DNA of 64,000 bases from Pandoraea norimbergensis (GCF_001465545.3 NZ_CP013480.3:2108001-2172000), one strand, 5' to 3'. Positions 25,741 through 36,694 are shown, counted from the first letter of the stretch. Made by a program: numbers and translations. Notes: generated by a model from the letters alone, not told the origin.

Positions 25741-27894
25741 ATGACACCCCGTGCGCGCACGCGCAAAACGGCTCGCTCCGCAGCATCTGCCGCGCCTCGT
25801 GACCACCATGCGACATGGTTGGGCAACTTGCGCTGGGCGGGTGGGCGGCAGCGTGGCTCGGTGCCGATCGTGGCGTTCTCCTTCGTCATCGTGGTGCTGA
25901 TTCTCGCGTTGGCCATCGACGCGGGCTATGCCTTCATGAAGCGGCGCGACCTGCAACGCACCGCCGACATGGCGGCGCTTGCCGGGGCGCAGACGCTGCC
26001 GGGGTGCGCCAATGCGACTTCTTACGACACGGTGGCCCGCGCGAACGTGACGGCCAATCTGGGGGCCGACGCCGCCAAGACAACGGTGGCGACGGCGTGC
26101 GGCATCTGGACGAATCCGACCGCGAGCGCCACGACACCGGGCACGTTCGCAGCGGTCGGGGCGGGCGGCCCAGCGAGCGGCAATGCCGTGCAGGTGACGT
26201 TGACGCTGCCGGTGGTCTCGTTCTTCCAACTGACGGGAACGCGAAACATCACGGCGACGGCGATCGCCCGCAAGGCACCCGCCGTGGTGACGTTCACCGT
26301 CGACTCCGGGTTGCTCGCGCTCAACACCAATAACTCTGTACTCGCGCCGTTGCTTCAATCGATCGGCATCTCGCCGGCGCTCTATGTCGGGGCGGCGCAG
26401 CAGCTCGTGGGCGTCAACATCACGCCGCAGGGGTTGTTGCAGGCGCTGGGCGTCCCGGTCACGGGCGATGTGTCGGTGGCATCGCTCTCGGGGGTGGCAG
26501 CGGTCAAGAACCTGACGCTGGGTGCGTTGCTCAGTGCGACAAACACGGCGCTGGCGGCGCAAAACGGCGCGCTGTCGGTGTCCGTGACGGCGTTGAACAA
26601 TCTCATCAACGTATTTGGCAACAGCCCGGTACTGAGTCTGCCGATTCAACTGCTGGGTACCGCGACGAGCCCCGGCATCATCGCCAATATCGATGCGGCC
26701 GGTGTGACAGCGGCCAATGCACTCACGGCCAATATCGGCGTGGCGGATCTGATTTCGGCGGCCATCGTCGGCGCGAACGGCAACAACGCGATTGCGATCA
26801 ACGGGCTCAGCATTCTGGGCAACGCCGTCAACGTCAGTGCGAACGTGATCTCGCCGCCGCAGGTGGGCGTCGGCGGTGTCGGGGCCACCGCGACGACGGC
26901 GCAGGTGCGGTTGTTCCTCACGATCAATACGGCGGCGGCCTCGGGCTCACTGGGTTCGGTCGCGGGTTCGCTGCTCAACTCATTGGGCACGTCCTTGAAT
27001 TTGCCATTGGTGCTGGAAGTCGCGCAGTCGACCGGGACCGTCACGGCAGTGCAATGCGGCGCGACACCGTCAACGACGATTCAGGTGAACTCGGGACTCG
27101 TCAATGTCTGCGTCGGCGCGGCGGCCAGCGGTGTGAACGTGAAGACCAATCCGGCCAGTTGCACGACGCTGATGACCAACCGCGTGAACATCGCCACGTT
27201 GCTGGGGCTTATCAACGTCTCGGGCAACGTGAATCTGTCGCTCGTGACGAATTCGCCTGCGCCGATTACGTTTAGTGGACCGTTCCCACAGAAGGTCGGA
27301 CCGATCGGGTCGAGCGTGAATCTCAGCCAGATCGTGACGGCGCTGCTCACAGGGTTGTCGCTGGATGTGAGCGCGTCGGGGTCGTCGTCGTCGAGCACGG
27401 TGGCCGGTGGGTTGGTGGGCAACGTGCCGAGCGCCGCGGTCGGGTCGACGATTACGACAGTCAATGGTTTCCTGAGCAACGCCGCAAACGGCCTTCAGTC
27501 CACGGTGAATGCGCTGGGTACGACGCTGGGCGGTGTGCTGACGCTGAATCTGCCGCAAGTACTCGGCGGTGTGGGGGGGCTCGTCAACGGGTTGGTGAAC
27601 ACCCTCGGCGGCATTGTGAGCGGGCTGCTGGGTGGTCTCTCCGATCTGGTGTGCAACCTGACCGGCAGCGGAGCGAACCAGTGCCGGATCGACAACGTGA
27701 AGAGCGGTCTCAGCACCAGCAACATCTCGCCCGTGCTCGGCAGCATTCTCTACACGCTGCTCAACCCGCTTCTCACGCCGATCAGCACGTTGCTCAACAC
27801 GCTGCTCAACGCACTCGGCATCACGCTCGGCATGACGACGGTGACCGTGGACAGCATCAACTGCCAGAACGGGCTGGTGCAACTGGTGTATTAG
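25741..27894 (+). CDS. tadG: TadG-like pilus assembly protein
   Basis: A 717-aa protein with the Flp pilus-assembly TadE/G-like N-terminus: a Gly-rich cytoplasmic leader, then GSVPIVAFSFVIVVLILALAIDAGYAFMKRRDLQRTADMAALAGAQ, one transmembrane helix followed by the typical Asp-Ala-Gly and the RTADMAALAGA block. The periplasmic part is long and beta-rich; its last 200 residues are Gly/Leu-rich (LGGVGGLVNGLVNTLGGIVSGLLGGL) and resemble the repeats of the lipoproteins at 8096-13602. Several cysteines (QCGA, CVGA, SCTT, CNLTG, QCRID, NCQNG) may form disulfides. Last structural gene of the tad block. Confidence 0.87.
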   Translation: MTPRARTRKTARSAASAAPRDHHATWLGNLRWAGGRQRGSVPIVAFSFVIVVLILALAIDAGYAFMKRRDLQRTADMAALAGAQTLPGCANATSYDTVARANVTANLGADAAKTTVATACGIWTNPTASATTPGTFAAVGAGGPASGNAVQVTLTLPVVSFFQLTGTRNITATAIARKAPAVVTFTVDSGLLALNTNNSVLAPLLQSIGISPALYVGAAQQLVGVNITPQGLLQALGVPVTGDVSVASLSGVAAVKNLTLGALLSATNTALAAQNGALSVSVTALNNLINVFGNSPVLSLPIQLLGTATSPGIIANIDAAGVTAANALTANIGVADLISAAIVGANGNNAIAINGLSILGNAVNVSANVISPPQVGVGGVGATATTAQVRLFLTINTAAASGSLGSVAGSLLNSLGTSLNLPLVLEVAQSTGTVTAVQCGATPSTTIQVNSGLVNVCVGAAASGVNVKTNPASCTTLMTNRVNIATLLGLINVSGNVNLSLVTNSPAPITFSGPFPQKVGPIGSSVNLSQIVTALLTGLSLDVSASGSSSSSTVAGGLVGNVPSAAVGSTITTVNGFLSNAANGLQSTVNALGTTLGGVLTLNLPQVLGGVGGLVNGLVNTLGGIVSGLLGGLSDLVCNLTGSGANQCRIDNVKSGLSTSNISPVLGSILYTLLNPLLTPISTLLNTLLNALGITLGMTTVTVDSINCQNGLVQLVY

Positions 27895-27989
27895 CGGAGC
27901 TCACAAGACATCACCCGATAACGCGATAACCCGACGACAAAACTTCACCATGACGGACGCCCGGGGCGTTCGGCGACCAGCGGAAAAGC

Positions 27990-29387
27990 ATGAAAAGCAA
28001 GCCAGTACGTGAAGACCTCGACGTGTATGTGTGGGAAGGCAAGTCAGATATTGCCGACCGGGTGGCGCATTGCCTCGCCAGTTTCGACATGGAAGTGATT
28101 CGCGCCGACGGTGCCGACCTGTCGCGCGAGCGCACCAAGACGCGGGCGTCCATCGCGGTGGTGAGCGTCTCGGTGATCGAAGGGGCGGCCACCAACGCGC
28201 ACGAGTGGCAACTCGGCCACGGCATGCCGGTGATCTGGGTCGCGACCGCGCCGCGCGAGAACGATCCGCGTACCTATCCGCCCGAATACAGCAACATCCT
28301 CACACTCGACTTTTCTGGCGCGGAGCTGCGCACGCTTATCTTCAAGCTGTCGGGTGCGATTGCGGAGGCCGACCGCGCGCCGGCGCCGGCCGATCCGCTC
28401 GTGGCGCAGTCGAGTGCCATGCTCAACCTGCTGGCCGAAGTCGATGCGTTCGCCGATTGCGATTCCAACGTGATGATTCACGGCGAGACCGGTGTCGGCA
28501 AGGAGCGTATTGCCCGGCTGCTGCATGACAAGCAGACGCACTACGGACAGGGGCCGTTCGTCGCGGTGAACTGCGGGGCGATTCCCGACGGCCTGTTTGA
28601 GTCGCATTTCTTCGGGCACGCGAAGGGGGCGTTCACGGGAGCGCTGTATTCGCACAAGGGCTATTTCGAGCAAGCCAACGACGGCACGCTGTTCCTTGAT
28701 GAAATCGGCGACCTGCCGCTTTATCAGCAGGTGAAACTGCTGCGCGTGCTGGAAGACAGCGCAGTCACGCGTCTGGGATCGGTCCAGCCTGTGAAACTGG
28801 ATTTCCGGCTGGTGGCGGCCACCAACAAAAACCTGAAGTCGATGGTGCGCGACGAGTTGTTCCGCGCCGACCTGTTCTATCGGCTGGCGGTGATCGAGCT
28901 GCACATCCCGAGTCTTGAGGAGCGCGGGCCGATCGACAAGCTGGCGGTATTCAGCACGTATCTTGGCAAAGTCGCGTCCGACCCGGACATCGCCGGCAAG
29001 GTGCCGCCTTGGTTGCGCGAACTGGTCGAAGGCGGGGTGTTTCCCGGCAATGTGCGCGAAATGCGCAACATCGCCGAACGGGTGGGCATCATCTACCGGC
29101 AGTTGGGGACGTGGGACGAACGCCGCATCCGGGCGATCTTTGAGGCGCTGGCGACTGGCGTGATCGTGCGCCCCGACGACCCGGCCCGCGCCGTTGCGCT
29201 CACCGACCGGGCGCGCTGGGATGCCACCGAGCGTACCCGTATCGTCGCGGCGCTCGATGCCAACGGCTGGCGCCGGCAGGACACGGCCAACGCGCTGGGC
29301 ATCAGTCGCAAGGTCCTGTGGGAAAAGATGCGCAAGTATCAGATTCTGGGTAACGACTCGGAACTGGCCAGCGAATACGAAAGCTGA
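27990..29387 (+). CDS. Sigma-54-dependent transcriptional activator linked to the tad locus
   Basis: A 465-aa bacterial enhancer-binding protein. The N-terminal 115 residues look like a receiver fold but have VSVSVIEG where a phosphorylated Asp would be expected, so control is probably not by phosphorylation. The AAA+ domain has Walker A GETGVGKE, the sigma-54-contacting GAFTGA loop (about residues 213-218) and Walker [13 protein letters not shown] Fis-type helix-turn-helix ends the protein ([25 protein letters not shown]). It follows tadG after 95 bp in the same direction and likely activates pilus genes. I could not find a clear sigma-54 promoter in this window. Confidence 0.92.
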   Translation: MKSKPVREDLDVYVWEGKSDIADRVAHCLASFDMEVIRADGADLSRERTKTRASIAVVSVSVIEGAATNAHEWQLGHGMPVIWVATAPRENDPRTYPPEYSNILTLDFSGAELRTLIFKLSGAIAEADRAPAPADPLVAQSSAMLNLLAEVDAFADCDSNVMIHGETGVGKERIARLLHDKQTHYGQGPFVAVNCGAIPDGLFESHFFGHAKGAFTGALYSHKGYFEQANDGTLFLDEIGDLPLYQQVKLLRVLEDSAVTRLGSVQPVKLDFRLVAATNKNLKSMVRDELFRADLFYRLAVIELHIPSLEERGPIDKLAVFSTYLGKVASDPDIAGKVPPWLRELVEGGVFPGNVREMRNIAERVGIIYRQLGTWDERRIRAIFEALATGVIVRPDDPARAVALTDRARWDATERTRIVAALDANGWRRQDTANALGISRKVLWEKMRKYQILGNDSELASEYES

Positions 29388-29912
29388 CGTGTCGAAGGCG
29401 GGGCGATGCCGCTGACGCGCATCGCAAACGAGGCGCAAACGGGGCGCAAGTCATGATCACAAAAGCGCCTTGGCCAGCCTTCCGTGCATTGCGTAGGCCA
29501 TGGCCTTTTAAAACCCTGCAATGCAGGGATTTGTCTGACACACAACTTCGACTTAAGGGAAAACCTTCGGCTGCGGGGTTGCGTGGTGTCAACAGTTGAA
29601 ATCCTACCGGCTCAATATTGCATTCCGCGCTTGGAAGAGCGGCGCGCAATGGATAGAATTGGCGGCTATTGTGAGCGTGCGGTTATTATCTGCCGGCAGC
29701 GCGGGCACCTGCCGGGACCACAGAGGTATCCGGACGGAGGCAAGCCAGCGTATCGGGAGAGAGGCAGGACGGCGACGGGACATGATGTCCGTTACACTGT
29801 CGTGGCAAAAATACGCAGGTCTCAGATCCTCGGGGCGGAGTCCGGGGGGGCGAATGAAGGCGACGCATAAGGGTCGTTAAACGATCCGGTCGATAACAGG
29901 AAAACAGATCAG
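29388..29912. promoter_or_regulatory. 525-bp intergenic region with three palindromes
   Basis: No convincing gene lies here. Three perfect short palindromes stand out: AGGCCATGGCCT (29495-29506), CCCTGCA-A-TGCAGGG (29514-29528) and GGACAT-G-ATGTCC (29778-29790). The first two are 7 bp apart and look like paired operator sites. The promoter of the DUF2968 gene is presumably in the second half. Confidence 0.5.
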
Positions 29913-30644
29913 ATGAAAATCAGTGATTGCCGGGGGCGGTTTTGGTTGGGCGTGGGGGTGGCATGCCTGGCAGCCTGGGGGACGTCAGCGGGGGCCGCAG
30001 ATGCGGTCAAGGATGTGACCGGTTCGACGACGCCAGGTCAATTCGCCGCACCGGCAGTGCCCGCGCAAGGTCTCTCGGCCCCGGCTTCGGCCTCGGGCAC
30101 GATTCAGGAACTGCGCGATCGCATCCAGAACAAGGAAGTCACCGAACTTCGCACGACGTACAACGGCCGCTACGGCGCCAGCCTCTTGTTCTATCCGCAG
30201 ACCATGGGGTATTACGTCGCGCTGTTCCATGAGGGGCAGTTCTGGCGTGTGGTCAAGCTGAACAACGAGAAGAAGGCCGAAGCCCTGTACGGCGACTTCG
30301 TGCGTCAGACGCAGGTGCTGGCCGACGTCGAGATTCGCCGCATTAAGCTCGAAGCGCAGAAATCGCTCATGGAGCGCCAGTTGGCCGAGAGCGAAGCCCG
30401 CCTGAACGCGGTGCAGAGCGATCTGGCTATCCAGCGTCAGCAGGAACAAGCGCTGGCACAGAACCAGCAGGCCGTGCGTGAGCAGGCTTCGGCGCTTGAG
30501 ACCGAACGCAGCGCAGCGCGTATTCGCCTGACGGACCTTCAGGGTCAGATCCGTTCGCTCGAAGCCGAGCAGAACAGCGCCGACTCCGATCTGGTCCGCT
30601 CGGTCAAGAGCACCGGCAACCGCAAGACGACCAAGCGTCACTAA
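29913..30644 (+). CDS. DUF2968 family exported coiled-coil protein
   Basis: A 243-aa exported protein: signal peptide (cleavage after AGA-AD, residue about 29), a short linker, a globular region with TIQELRDRIQNKEVTELRTTYNGRYGASLLFYPQTMGYYVALFHEGQFWRVVKLN, then a long alpha-helical coiled coil from about residue 125 to 230 rich in Glu, Gln, Arg and Ala. I recognise this layout as DUF2968, known in Burkholderia and relatives. AGGA precedes the ATG. Followed by its own terminator at 30669-30697. Function unknown; periplasmic or envelope-associated is likely. Confidence 0.87.
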   Translation: MKISDCRGRFWLGVGVACLAAWGTSAGAADAVKDVTGSTTPGQFAAPAVPAQGLSAPASASGTIQELRDRIQNKEVTELRTTYNGRYGASLLFYPQTMGYYVALFHEGQFWRVVKLNNEKKAEALYGDFVRQTQVLADVEIRRIKLEAQKSLMERQLAESEARLNAVQSDLAIQRQQEQALAQNQQAVREQASALETERSAARIRLTDLQGQIRSLEAEQNSADSDLVRSVKSTGNRKTTKRH

Positions 30645-31013
30645 GTCGATTGCTTGCCGTCAGCTTGTGAAAAAGCCGCCTTCGGGCGGCTTTTTTCATG
30701 GGGAATCGATAGGGATGCCCCTTTCGCTACACGCAATTGCCGGGACTGTCGACCGGCGAATCGCGCATGTCTCGCATTTGCAACTCGAATTGCCGGAAAA
30801 AGCGCGTTGCCCCGCTGGGGTCGGGGTGGCATGCGGCCCCGGGAAAACCACGTGGCGGCGCGCTGGTCACGGGGCGCGGCTCCAATTATCCTAGGCGAAC
30901 GTGTCGTGTGTGGCGTCCGGCACTCGGGGGCCGTCCCGACTAGCTAGGGACTCGGCAGCCAGTTAGAATAGCGCCCATTTTGTGCAGCGCAATAAAGCGA
31001 TTACCCAAACCTT
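30645..31013. other. Intergenic region upstream of kup
   Basis: It contains the terminator of the preceding gene (30669-30697) and a candidate -10 element TAGAAT (30964-30969) about 45 bp before the kup start, with no good -35 element at the right spacing. I see no riboswitch-like structure or gene in the 250 bp between them. Confidence 0.45.
30669..30697 (+). terminator. Rho-independent terminator after the DUF2968 gene
   Basis: A 12-bp stem (30669-30680 with 30685-30696) with a TTCG loop and a six-T run, 24 bp after the stop codon. Confidence 0.92.
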
Positions 31014-32906
31014 ATGACGCAAACCATACGACAGGGGCATCGCCCTCAGCCCATGCCTGCGCTGATGGTCGCAGCCATTGGCGTCGTCTTCGGCGATATC
31101 GGCACCAGCCCGCTCTATGCGCTCAAGGAATGTTTCGATCCGCAACACGGCATTCCGTTTAACCAGCAAGCCGTGTTCGGCATCATCTCGCTGCTGTTCT
31201 GGGCGCTGGTCATCGTCGTCTCCCTGAAGTACGTGCTGTTCGTGATGCGCGCCGACAACCGGGGCGAGGGCGGTGTGCTCGCGCTCATGGCCCTCAGTCT
31301 TCGCAGCGTGCGCGCGGGCAGCAAGTGGGCGTCCGTGCTCATGATGCTGGGGATGTTCGGGGCCTGCATGTTCTACGGCGATGCGGTGATCACGCCAGCC
31401 ATTTCCGTGATGTCAGCGGTCGAGGGGCTGGAAATCGCGGCGCCATCGCTCACGCGGTTCGTGCTGCCGATCACTATCGTCATCCTGATCATTCTGTTTT
31501 CGATGCAGAAGTCGGGCACAGCCAAAGTGGGCCGCCTGTTCGGCCCGGTGATGGTCGTGTGGTTCGTGATTCTCGGCGTGCTGGGCGTGTACAACATGTT
31601 CGCGGCGCCTGAGATCATCAAGGCCATCAACCCGTATTACGGCATCCATTTCATTCATACGCACGCCTTGCAGGCCTACATCGTGCTGGGCTCGGTGTTC
31701 CTGGTGCTGACCGGTGCCGAGGCGCTGTATGCCGACATGGGGCACTTCGGTATCCGTCCGATTCGCTTCGCATGGACGGCACTGGTGTTCCCGGCGCTGG
31801 TGCTGAACTACTTCGGTCAGGGCGCGTTGCTGCTGAGCAACCCGAAGGCGATCGAGAACCCGTTCTTCCTGATGGCACCGGACTGGGCGCTACTGCCGCT
31901 GGTGGTGGTCGCCACGGCGGCGACCGTGATTGCATCGCAGGCCGTGATCTCGGGCGCGTTCTCGTTGACCAGTCAGGCGATTCAGCTCGGCTACGTGCCG
32001 CGCATGAAGATCCTGCATACGTCCGATCGTGAAATCGGCCAGATTTACATGCCGGTGATCAACTGGTCGCTGCTGCTGGTGATCATCTGGATCGTGCTGG
32101 CGTTCAAGTCGTCGAGCAACCTCGCGGCGGCGTACGGTATTGCCGTGACGACCACGATGGTGATCACGACGATTCTGGCGTGCGTGGTCATGGTCAAGGT
32201 CTGGAACTGGAACAAGTTCCTGGTGGCGCTGATCATTACCGGCTTCCTCGTGGTCGACTTCGCGTTCTTCGGTGCGAACCTGATCAAGGTCGAAGAGGGC
32301 GGCTGGCTGCCACTGGCGCTCGGCGCGTTCCTGTTCTTCATGCTGATGACGTGGCACAAGGGGCGCCAGTTGCTGCGCGAGCGCACGGCCGCCGACGGTA
32401 TTCCGCTGGGGCCGTTCCTGCAAGGGTTGCTGGCCCATCCGCCGCATCGCGTGGCGGGCACGGCGATCTATCTGACGGGGGGCAACACGCTGGTGCCGGT
32501 GAGCTTGCTGCACAACCTCAAGCACAACCGCATCCTGCACGAGCGCACCATCTTCCTGACGTTCCGCACGGTCGACGTGCCTTATGTCGAAGACGACAAG
32601 CGCATGGAAGTGAAGGACCACACGGGCGGCTTGTACAGCGTAGTGTCGACCTTCGGTTTCAACGAAACGCCGGACGTGAAGGAAGTGCTGCATCTGCTCG
32701 AAGAAAAGACGGACATGCATTTCGAACTGATGGATACGTCGTTCTTCCTGGCCCGCGAAACCGTGGTGCCGACCAAGCTGCCGGGGATGTCGATCTGGCG
32801 CGAACGCCTGTTCGCGTGGATGCATCAGAACGCAGCCAAGCCGACCGACTTCTTCAGCATCCCGGCTAACCGGGTGGTCGAGTTGGGGACGAAGATCGAG
32901 ATTTGA
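31014..32906 (+). CDS. kup: Low-affinity potassium transporter Kup
   Basis: K+/H+ symporter of the KUP/HAK family, 630 aa, the usual length. The N-terminus has the family signature [18 protein letters not shown], followed by about twelve transmembrane helices (to about residue 450) including [32 protein letters not shown] and a cytoplasmic C-terminal domain containing [17 protein letters not shown]. The short start [30 protein letters not shown] fits other Burkholderiaceae Kup proteins. It is transcribed alone and converges on tex, with a shared terminator between them. Confidence 0.96.
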   Translation: MTQTIRQGHRPQPMPALMVAAIGVVFGDIGTSPLYALKECFDPQHGIPFNQQAVFGIISLLFWALVIVVSLKYVLFVMRADNRGEGGVLALMALSLRSVRAGSKWASVLMMLGMFGACMFYGDAVITPAISVMSAVEGLEIAAPSLTRFVLPITIVILIILFSMQKSGTAKVGRLFGPVMVVWFVILGVLGVYNMFAAPEIIKAINPYYGIHFIHTHALQAYIVLGSVFLVLTGAEALYADMGHFGIRPIRFAWTALVFPALVLNYFGQGALLLSNPKAIENPFFLMAPDWALLPLVVVATAATVIASQAVISGAFSLTSQAIQLGYVPRMKILHTSDREIGQIYMPVINWSLLLVIIWIVLAFKSSSNLAAAYGIAVTTTMVITTILACVVMVKVWNWNKFLVALIITGFLVVDFAFFGANLIKVEEGGWLPLALGAFLFFMLMTWHKGRQLLRERTAADGIPLGPFLQGLLAHPPHRVAGTAIYLTGGNTLVPVSLLHNLKHNRILHERTIFLTFRTVDVPYVEDDKRMEVKDHTGGLYSVVSTFGFNETPDVKEVLHLLEEKTDMHFELMDTSFFLARETVVPTKLPGMSIWRERLFAWMHQNAAKPTDFFSIPANRVVELGTKIEI

Positions 32907-32933
32907 TCGACGTAAGCGATCTGAGCGTCATGA

Positions 32934-32968
32934 AAAAAGCCCGCGAATCCGAAGATCGCGGGCTTTTT
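32934..32968. terminator. Bidirectional terminator between kup and tex
   Basis: A 13-bp perfect stem (32934-32946 with 32956-32968) with flanking A and T runs on both sides. It lies 27 bp after kup and 16 bp after the tex stop, so it can end both convergent transcripts. Confidence 0.92.
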
Positions 32969-32984
32969 CTTATGCTGGGCTGGC

Positions 32985-35342
32985 TTAGCGCTTGAGCTTG
33001 GCGAACGCGGCTGCCATCGCGTTCACCGTTTCCGGTTCACGCTGACGCCCGCCACCACCGCTGCGGTTGCCGCCATTGCCACCATTACCACCGCCACGAT
33101 GGCCGCCACCGCCGCCACCTGCGCCCGGACGATCGTTCTCGCCGGCCACCGGCAGGTCGTCGTTCAGGCGCATCGTCAGCGAGATGCGCTGGCGTCGCGG
33201 GTCGACCTCAAGCACCTTCACCTTCACGATGTCGCCGGCCTTCACGACTTCGTGCGGATCTTTGATGAATTTGGTCGACATGGCCGAGACGTGCACCAGA
33301 CCGTCCTGATGCACCCCGATGTCGATGAACGCGCCGAATGCCGCCACGTTCGTGACGACACCTTCGAGTTGCATGCCCGGCTTCAGGTCGGTGATCTTTT
33401 CCACGCCTTCCTGGAACGTCGCCGTCTTGAACTCAGGACGCGGATCGCGGCCCGGTTTTTCCAGTTCGGTCAGGATGTCCTTCACCGTCGGCAGACCGAA
33501 GCGCTCGTCGACGAACTCGGTCGCGGAGACGCTGCGCACCACCGAACCGTTGCCCATCACGTCACCGATGCTCTTCTTGATCTTCGCCAGAATGCGCTCG
33601 ACCACCGGGTAGGCTTCCGGGTGCACCGACGAGCGGTCCAGCGGGTTGTCGCCGCCGTTCACGCGCAGGAAGCCGGCGGCCTGTTCGAATGTCTTGTCGC
33701 CCAGACGCGGCACCTTCTTGAGCGCCTCGCGGCTCGCAAACGGACCATTGCTGTCGCGGAAGTCCACGATGTTCTTCGCGAGCGTGCTGTTCAACCCCGA
33801 CACGCGGGCGAGCAGCGGGGCCGAGGCCGTGTTCACGTCGACACCGACGAAGTTCACGCAATCCTCGACCACGGCGTCCAGCATGCGGGCCAGTTCGCGC
33901 TGATTCACGTCGTGCTGATATTGGCCGACGCCAATCGCCTTCGGCTCGATCTTCACCAACTCAGCCAGCGGATCTTGCAGACGGCGGGCAATCGACACGG
34001 CGCCACGCAGCGAGACGTCAAGTTCCGGGAATTCCTTTGCTGCGAATTCCGAGGCCGAGTAGACCGAGGCGCCGGCTTCCGACACCACGATCTTCTGCAA
34101 CTTCAGTTCCGGGTGACGCTTGATCAGTTCGAGCGCGAGCTTGTCGGTTTCACGCGAGGCCGTGCCGTTGCCGATGCTGACCAGTTCGGCGCCGGTGGCA
34201 GCTACCACCTTGGCCAGACGTGCGAGCGAGCCGTCCCAGTCGCGACGCGGCTCGTGCGGATAAATCGTGTCCGTGCCGAGCAGCTTGCCCGTGCGGTCCA
34301 CGACGGCCACCTTCACGCCGGTACGCAGACCCGGGTCCAGACCGATCACGCTCTTCGGGCCGGCCGGTGCTGCGAGCAGCAGCGCCTTGAGGTTGCGCGC
34401 GAACACGCGAATGGCTTCGCTCTCGGCGCTCTCACGCATTTGCGTGAGCAATTCGGATTCCAGATGCGGCTGCACCTTCACGCGCCAGCACCAACGGCAC
34501 ACGTCGCCCAGCCACTTGTCGGCGGCACGGCTCTGGTTGCGAATGCCGAAATGGCCGGCGATGACGCCTTCGCACGGATGCGGCACCTGCACGTCGAGTT
34601 CTTCGCCAAGCCCCAGCTTGACCATCAGAATGCCGAGATTACGGCCGCGGAAGAGGGCGAGGGCGCGGTGCGACGGCACCGAAGCGATCGGCTCGGCGTA
34701 GTCGTAGTAGTCGCGGAATTTCTCGCCTTCCTCGTTTTCCTTGCCTTCGATCACCTTCGACGACACCACGCCCTGATTCCACAGGTAATCGCGCAGCTTG
34801 CCGAGCAGCTCGGCCGTCTCGCCGAATTGTTCGGAGAGGATGTCGCGCGCGCCATCGAGGGCAGCCTTCACATCGGCCACGCCCTTCTCGGCGTCGACAA
34901 ATTTGGCGGCTTCGGTTTGCGGATCGAGCGTCGGGTCGGCGAGCAGCGCGTGGGCGAGCGGCTCGAGGCCGGCTTCGCGAGCGATCTGCGCGCGTGTGCG
35001 GCGCTTTTGCTTGTACGGGAGATAAAGATCTTCGAGCGTCTGTTTCGTCTCGGCGGCCACGATGGCCGTGCGCAGCTCGTCGGTGAGCTTGCCTTGTTCC
35101 TCGATGCTTGTGAGGATCGCCGCGCGACGGTCTTCGAGTTCGCGCAAGTACAACAAGCGCTCTTCGAGCGTGCGCAGTTGCGTGTCGTCGAGGTTGTCGG
35201 TCACTTCCTTGCGGTAGCGCGCGATGAAGGGCACGGTGGCGCCTTCGTCCAGCAATTGCACGGCGGCGGCGACCTGGCGTGGCTGCACGCTGAGTTCGGC
35301 GGCGATGCGTTGAACGATCTGAAGGGCTACGTTTTGCGTCAT
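32985..35342 (-). CDS. tex: Transcription accessory protein Tex
   Basis: RNA-binding protein of the Tex family (785 aa). Order of domains: helical N-terminal Tex domain, a YqgF/RuvX-like nuclease fold with the conserved [19 protein letters not shown] start (about residue 335), helix-hairpin-helix repeats ([37 protein letters not shown]) and a C-terminal S1 domain ([31 protein letters not shown]). The last 60 residues form a Gly/Arg-rich tail that may add RNA binding. Family roles include transcription fidelity and stress tolerance. Monocistronic, convergent with kup. Confidence 0.95.
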   Translation of the reverse strand: MTQNVALQIVQRIAAELSVQPRQVAAAVQLLDEGATVPFIARYRKEVTDNLDDTQLRTLEERLLYLRELEDRRAAILTSIEEQGKLTDELRTAIVAAETKQTLEDLYLPYKQKRRTRAQIAREAGLEPLAHALLADPTLDPQTEAAKFVDAEKGVADVKAALDGARDILSEQFGETAELLGKLRDYLWNQGVVSSKVIEGKENEEGEKFRDYYDYAEPIASVPSHRALALFRGRNLGILMVKLGLGEELDVQVPHPCEGVIAGHFGIRNQSRAADKWLGDVCRWCWRVKVQPHLESELLTQMRESAESEAIRVFARNLKALLLAAPAGPKSVIGLDPGLRTGVKVAVVDRTGKLLGTDTIYPHEPRRDWDGSLARLAKVVAATGAELVSIGNGTASRETDKLALELIKRHPELKLQKIVVSEAGASVYSASEFAAKEFPELDVSLRGAVSIARRLQDPLAELVKIEPKAIGVGQYQHDVNQRELARMLDAVVEDCVNFVGVDVNTASAPLLARVSGLNSTLAKNIVDFRDSNGPFASREALKKVPRLGDKTFEQAAGFLRVNGGDNPLDRSSVHPEAYPVVERILAKIKKSIGDVMGNGSVVRSVSATEFVDERFGLPTVKDILTELEKPGRDPRPEFKTATFQEGVEKITDLKPGMQLEGVVTNVAAFGAFIDIGVHQDGLVHVSAMSTKFIKDPHEVVKAGDIVKVKVLEVDPRRQRISLTMRLNDDLPVAGENDRPGAGGGGGGHRGGGNGGNGGNRSGGGGRQREPETVNAMAAAFAKLKR

Positions 35343-35414
35343 GAGTGTTGCGAATTACCCAAGTGCCAGGAGCGGGGCATTTTGCCATAAACCGCGGGCG
35401 CGTCCGGGCAGGCA

Positions 35415-36341
35415 ATGCTAAAATTTGGCATCACTCTGCCCAACCTCATGATTTCCTTCGCAAAATTGTTTTCGCGCCGTCGCGCTGGTACGTCATTCGC
35501 TGCATTTGGCGTGATGACGGCCGTAGCGGCCGCTGCCATCGTTGCTTTGCCTGCCACGTCGTTCGCGCAGGGACTTTCGGCTGTCGAAGCCGCGGGCCGC
35601 ACGACCGATCAGATTCGTGTGCCCCATGTTCCCTTTGACGCCACGGCCGATCGCACGCCGTCGGCGGCCAGCAGCGCATCTGCTGCGGCCGCTGCTGCCG
35701 AGGACGACAAGCCGGTCGCGTACGACGACAAGCTCGATATGCATCCGGATGACGACGACTTCGCGGGTCGCCGCGCCGTGCTCGAGCGCCAGCGCGCATG
35801 GATCGACTATCGCTTTCAGCAGGCGAAGTACGAATGCGCGTCGAAGTTCTTCGTGAACTACTGCGTCGACAAGGCGCGCGACGAACAGCGCGAAGCCCTC
35901 AAGGCCGTGCGTAGCCAGCGTCTGGTGCTGGAAGACGCCGAACGTAAGGCGCGCGCAGCGGACCGTGACGAGCGTCTGGACGCGAAGCGCGCACAGACGG
36001 CCGCCGAAGCACCGCAACGCGCCGCCGAGCGTGCGCAGAATGTGTCGGATTATCAGGCCAAGCAGGCCGAGTATCAGCAGCGTGTGACCGAGCGCACGGG
36101 GCAGGCGCCACAACGTGCGGCCAATAGCGAGCAGTACAATGCCAAGCAGGCCGAGCAGCAGAAGAAGCTCGACGAAGCGAAGGCGACGGCGGATCAGAAG
36201 GCTGCCGAGCGTGCCGAAAACGTACGGAAGTACGGCGAGAAGCAGGCGGAAGCCATCGAGCGCCAGAAGAAGTCCGACGAGCGCAAAAATCAGTCGCAGT
36301 CGGGGAACACGCCGGCGCAAAAGGCGCTGCCCGGACAGTAA
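35415..36341 (+). CDS. Exported Ala/Gln/Glu-rich coiled-coil protein, unknown
   Basis: A 308-aa protein with a signal peptide (Arg-rich n-region FSRRRAG, hydrophobic VMTAVAAAAIVALPATSFAQG, cleavage near SFA-Q). After an acidic linker (PDDDDFAGRR) the rest is charged and helical, with YECASKFFVNYCVDKARDEQRE (two cysteines) and QAKQAEYQQRVTER-type repeats. An extended -10 box TGCTAAAAT (35416-35424) overlaps the first ATG, so the true start may be the in-frame ATG at 35448. I do not recognise a named family. Confidence 0.75.
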   Translation: MLKFGITLPNLMISFAKLFSRRRAGTSFAAFGVMTAVAAAAIVALPATSFAQGLSAVEAAGRTTDQIRVPHVPFDATADRTPSAASSASAAAAAAEDDKPVAYDDKLDMHPDDDDFAGRRAVLERQRAWIDYRFQQAKYECASKFFVNYCVDKARDEQREALKAVRSQRLVLEDAERKARAADRDERLDAKRAQTAAEAPQRAAERAQNVSDYQAKQAEYQQRVTERTGQAPQRAANSEQYNAKQAEQQKKLDEAKATADQKAAERAENVRKYGEKQAEAIERQKKSDERKNQSQSGNTPAQKALPGQ

Positions 36342-36415
36342 GCGAGGCCGGGCCACCGGGCCGGCCAATGTGGCCGGTGCCGGCATCACTTGAGAGTTGC
36401 AGGAGAGTTGCCACG

Positions 36416-36619
36416 ATGCAGCACGATCTTCACTCCATTGGACGCCGCATCATCGAGTTGCAGATCGAACACCGCGATCTCGACTTCCTGATCGACAAGT
36501 TGCTGACGGAGCCGACGTACGACGAACTGCAAGTCACGCGCCTGAAGAAGCGCCGTCTGAAAATCAAGGACACCATTACCCTGCTGCAAGTGCAGCAAAC
36601 GCCGGATCTGCCAGCCTGA
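36416..36619 (+). CDS. YdcH-like (DUF465) small protein
   Basis: A 67-aa helical protein: MQHDLHSIGRRIIELQIEHRDLDFLIDKL followed by LQVTRLKKRRLKIKDTITLLQ matches the DUF465/YdcH pattern (two helices, with a Leu/Lys-Arg-Leu-Lys-Asp block). Function is unknown. AGGAG about ten bases upstream supports ATG 36416; the longer open frame from 36368 is unlikely. Followed by a strong terminator. Confidence 0.88.
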   Translation: MQHDLHSIGRRIIELQIEHRDLDFLIDKLLTEPTYDELQVTRLKKRRLKIKDTITLLQVQQTPDLPA

Positions 36620-36694
36620 CGCGGGCCGGACCGGCCATAGCGCCTTCTCCGTGTGACGTGAATCAAACCGTTTGCGCGACACTTTTTCATTGCC

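Noticed and set aside
29484..29880. Open frames of 94-128 codons in the region before the DUF2968 gene
   Set aside because: They overlap each other in different frames, have no recognisable domain or ribosome-binding site and read like chance frames.
30645..31013. A c-di-AMP or potassium riboswitch upstream of kup
   Set aside because: I could not identify a conserved riboswitch core or a terminator/antiterminator pair in the leader.
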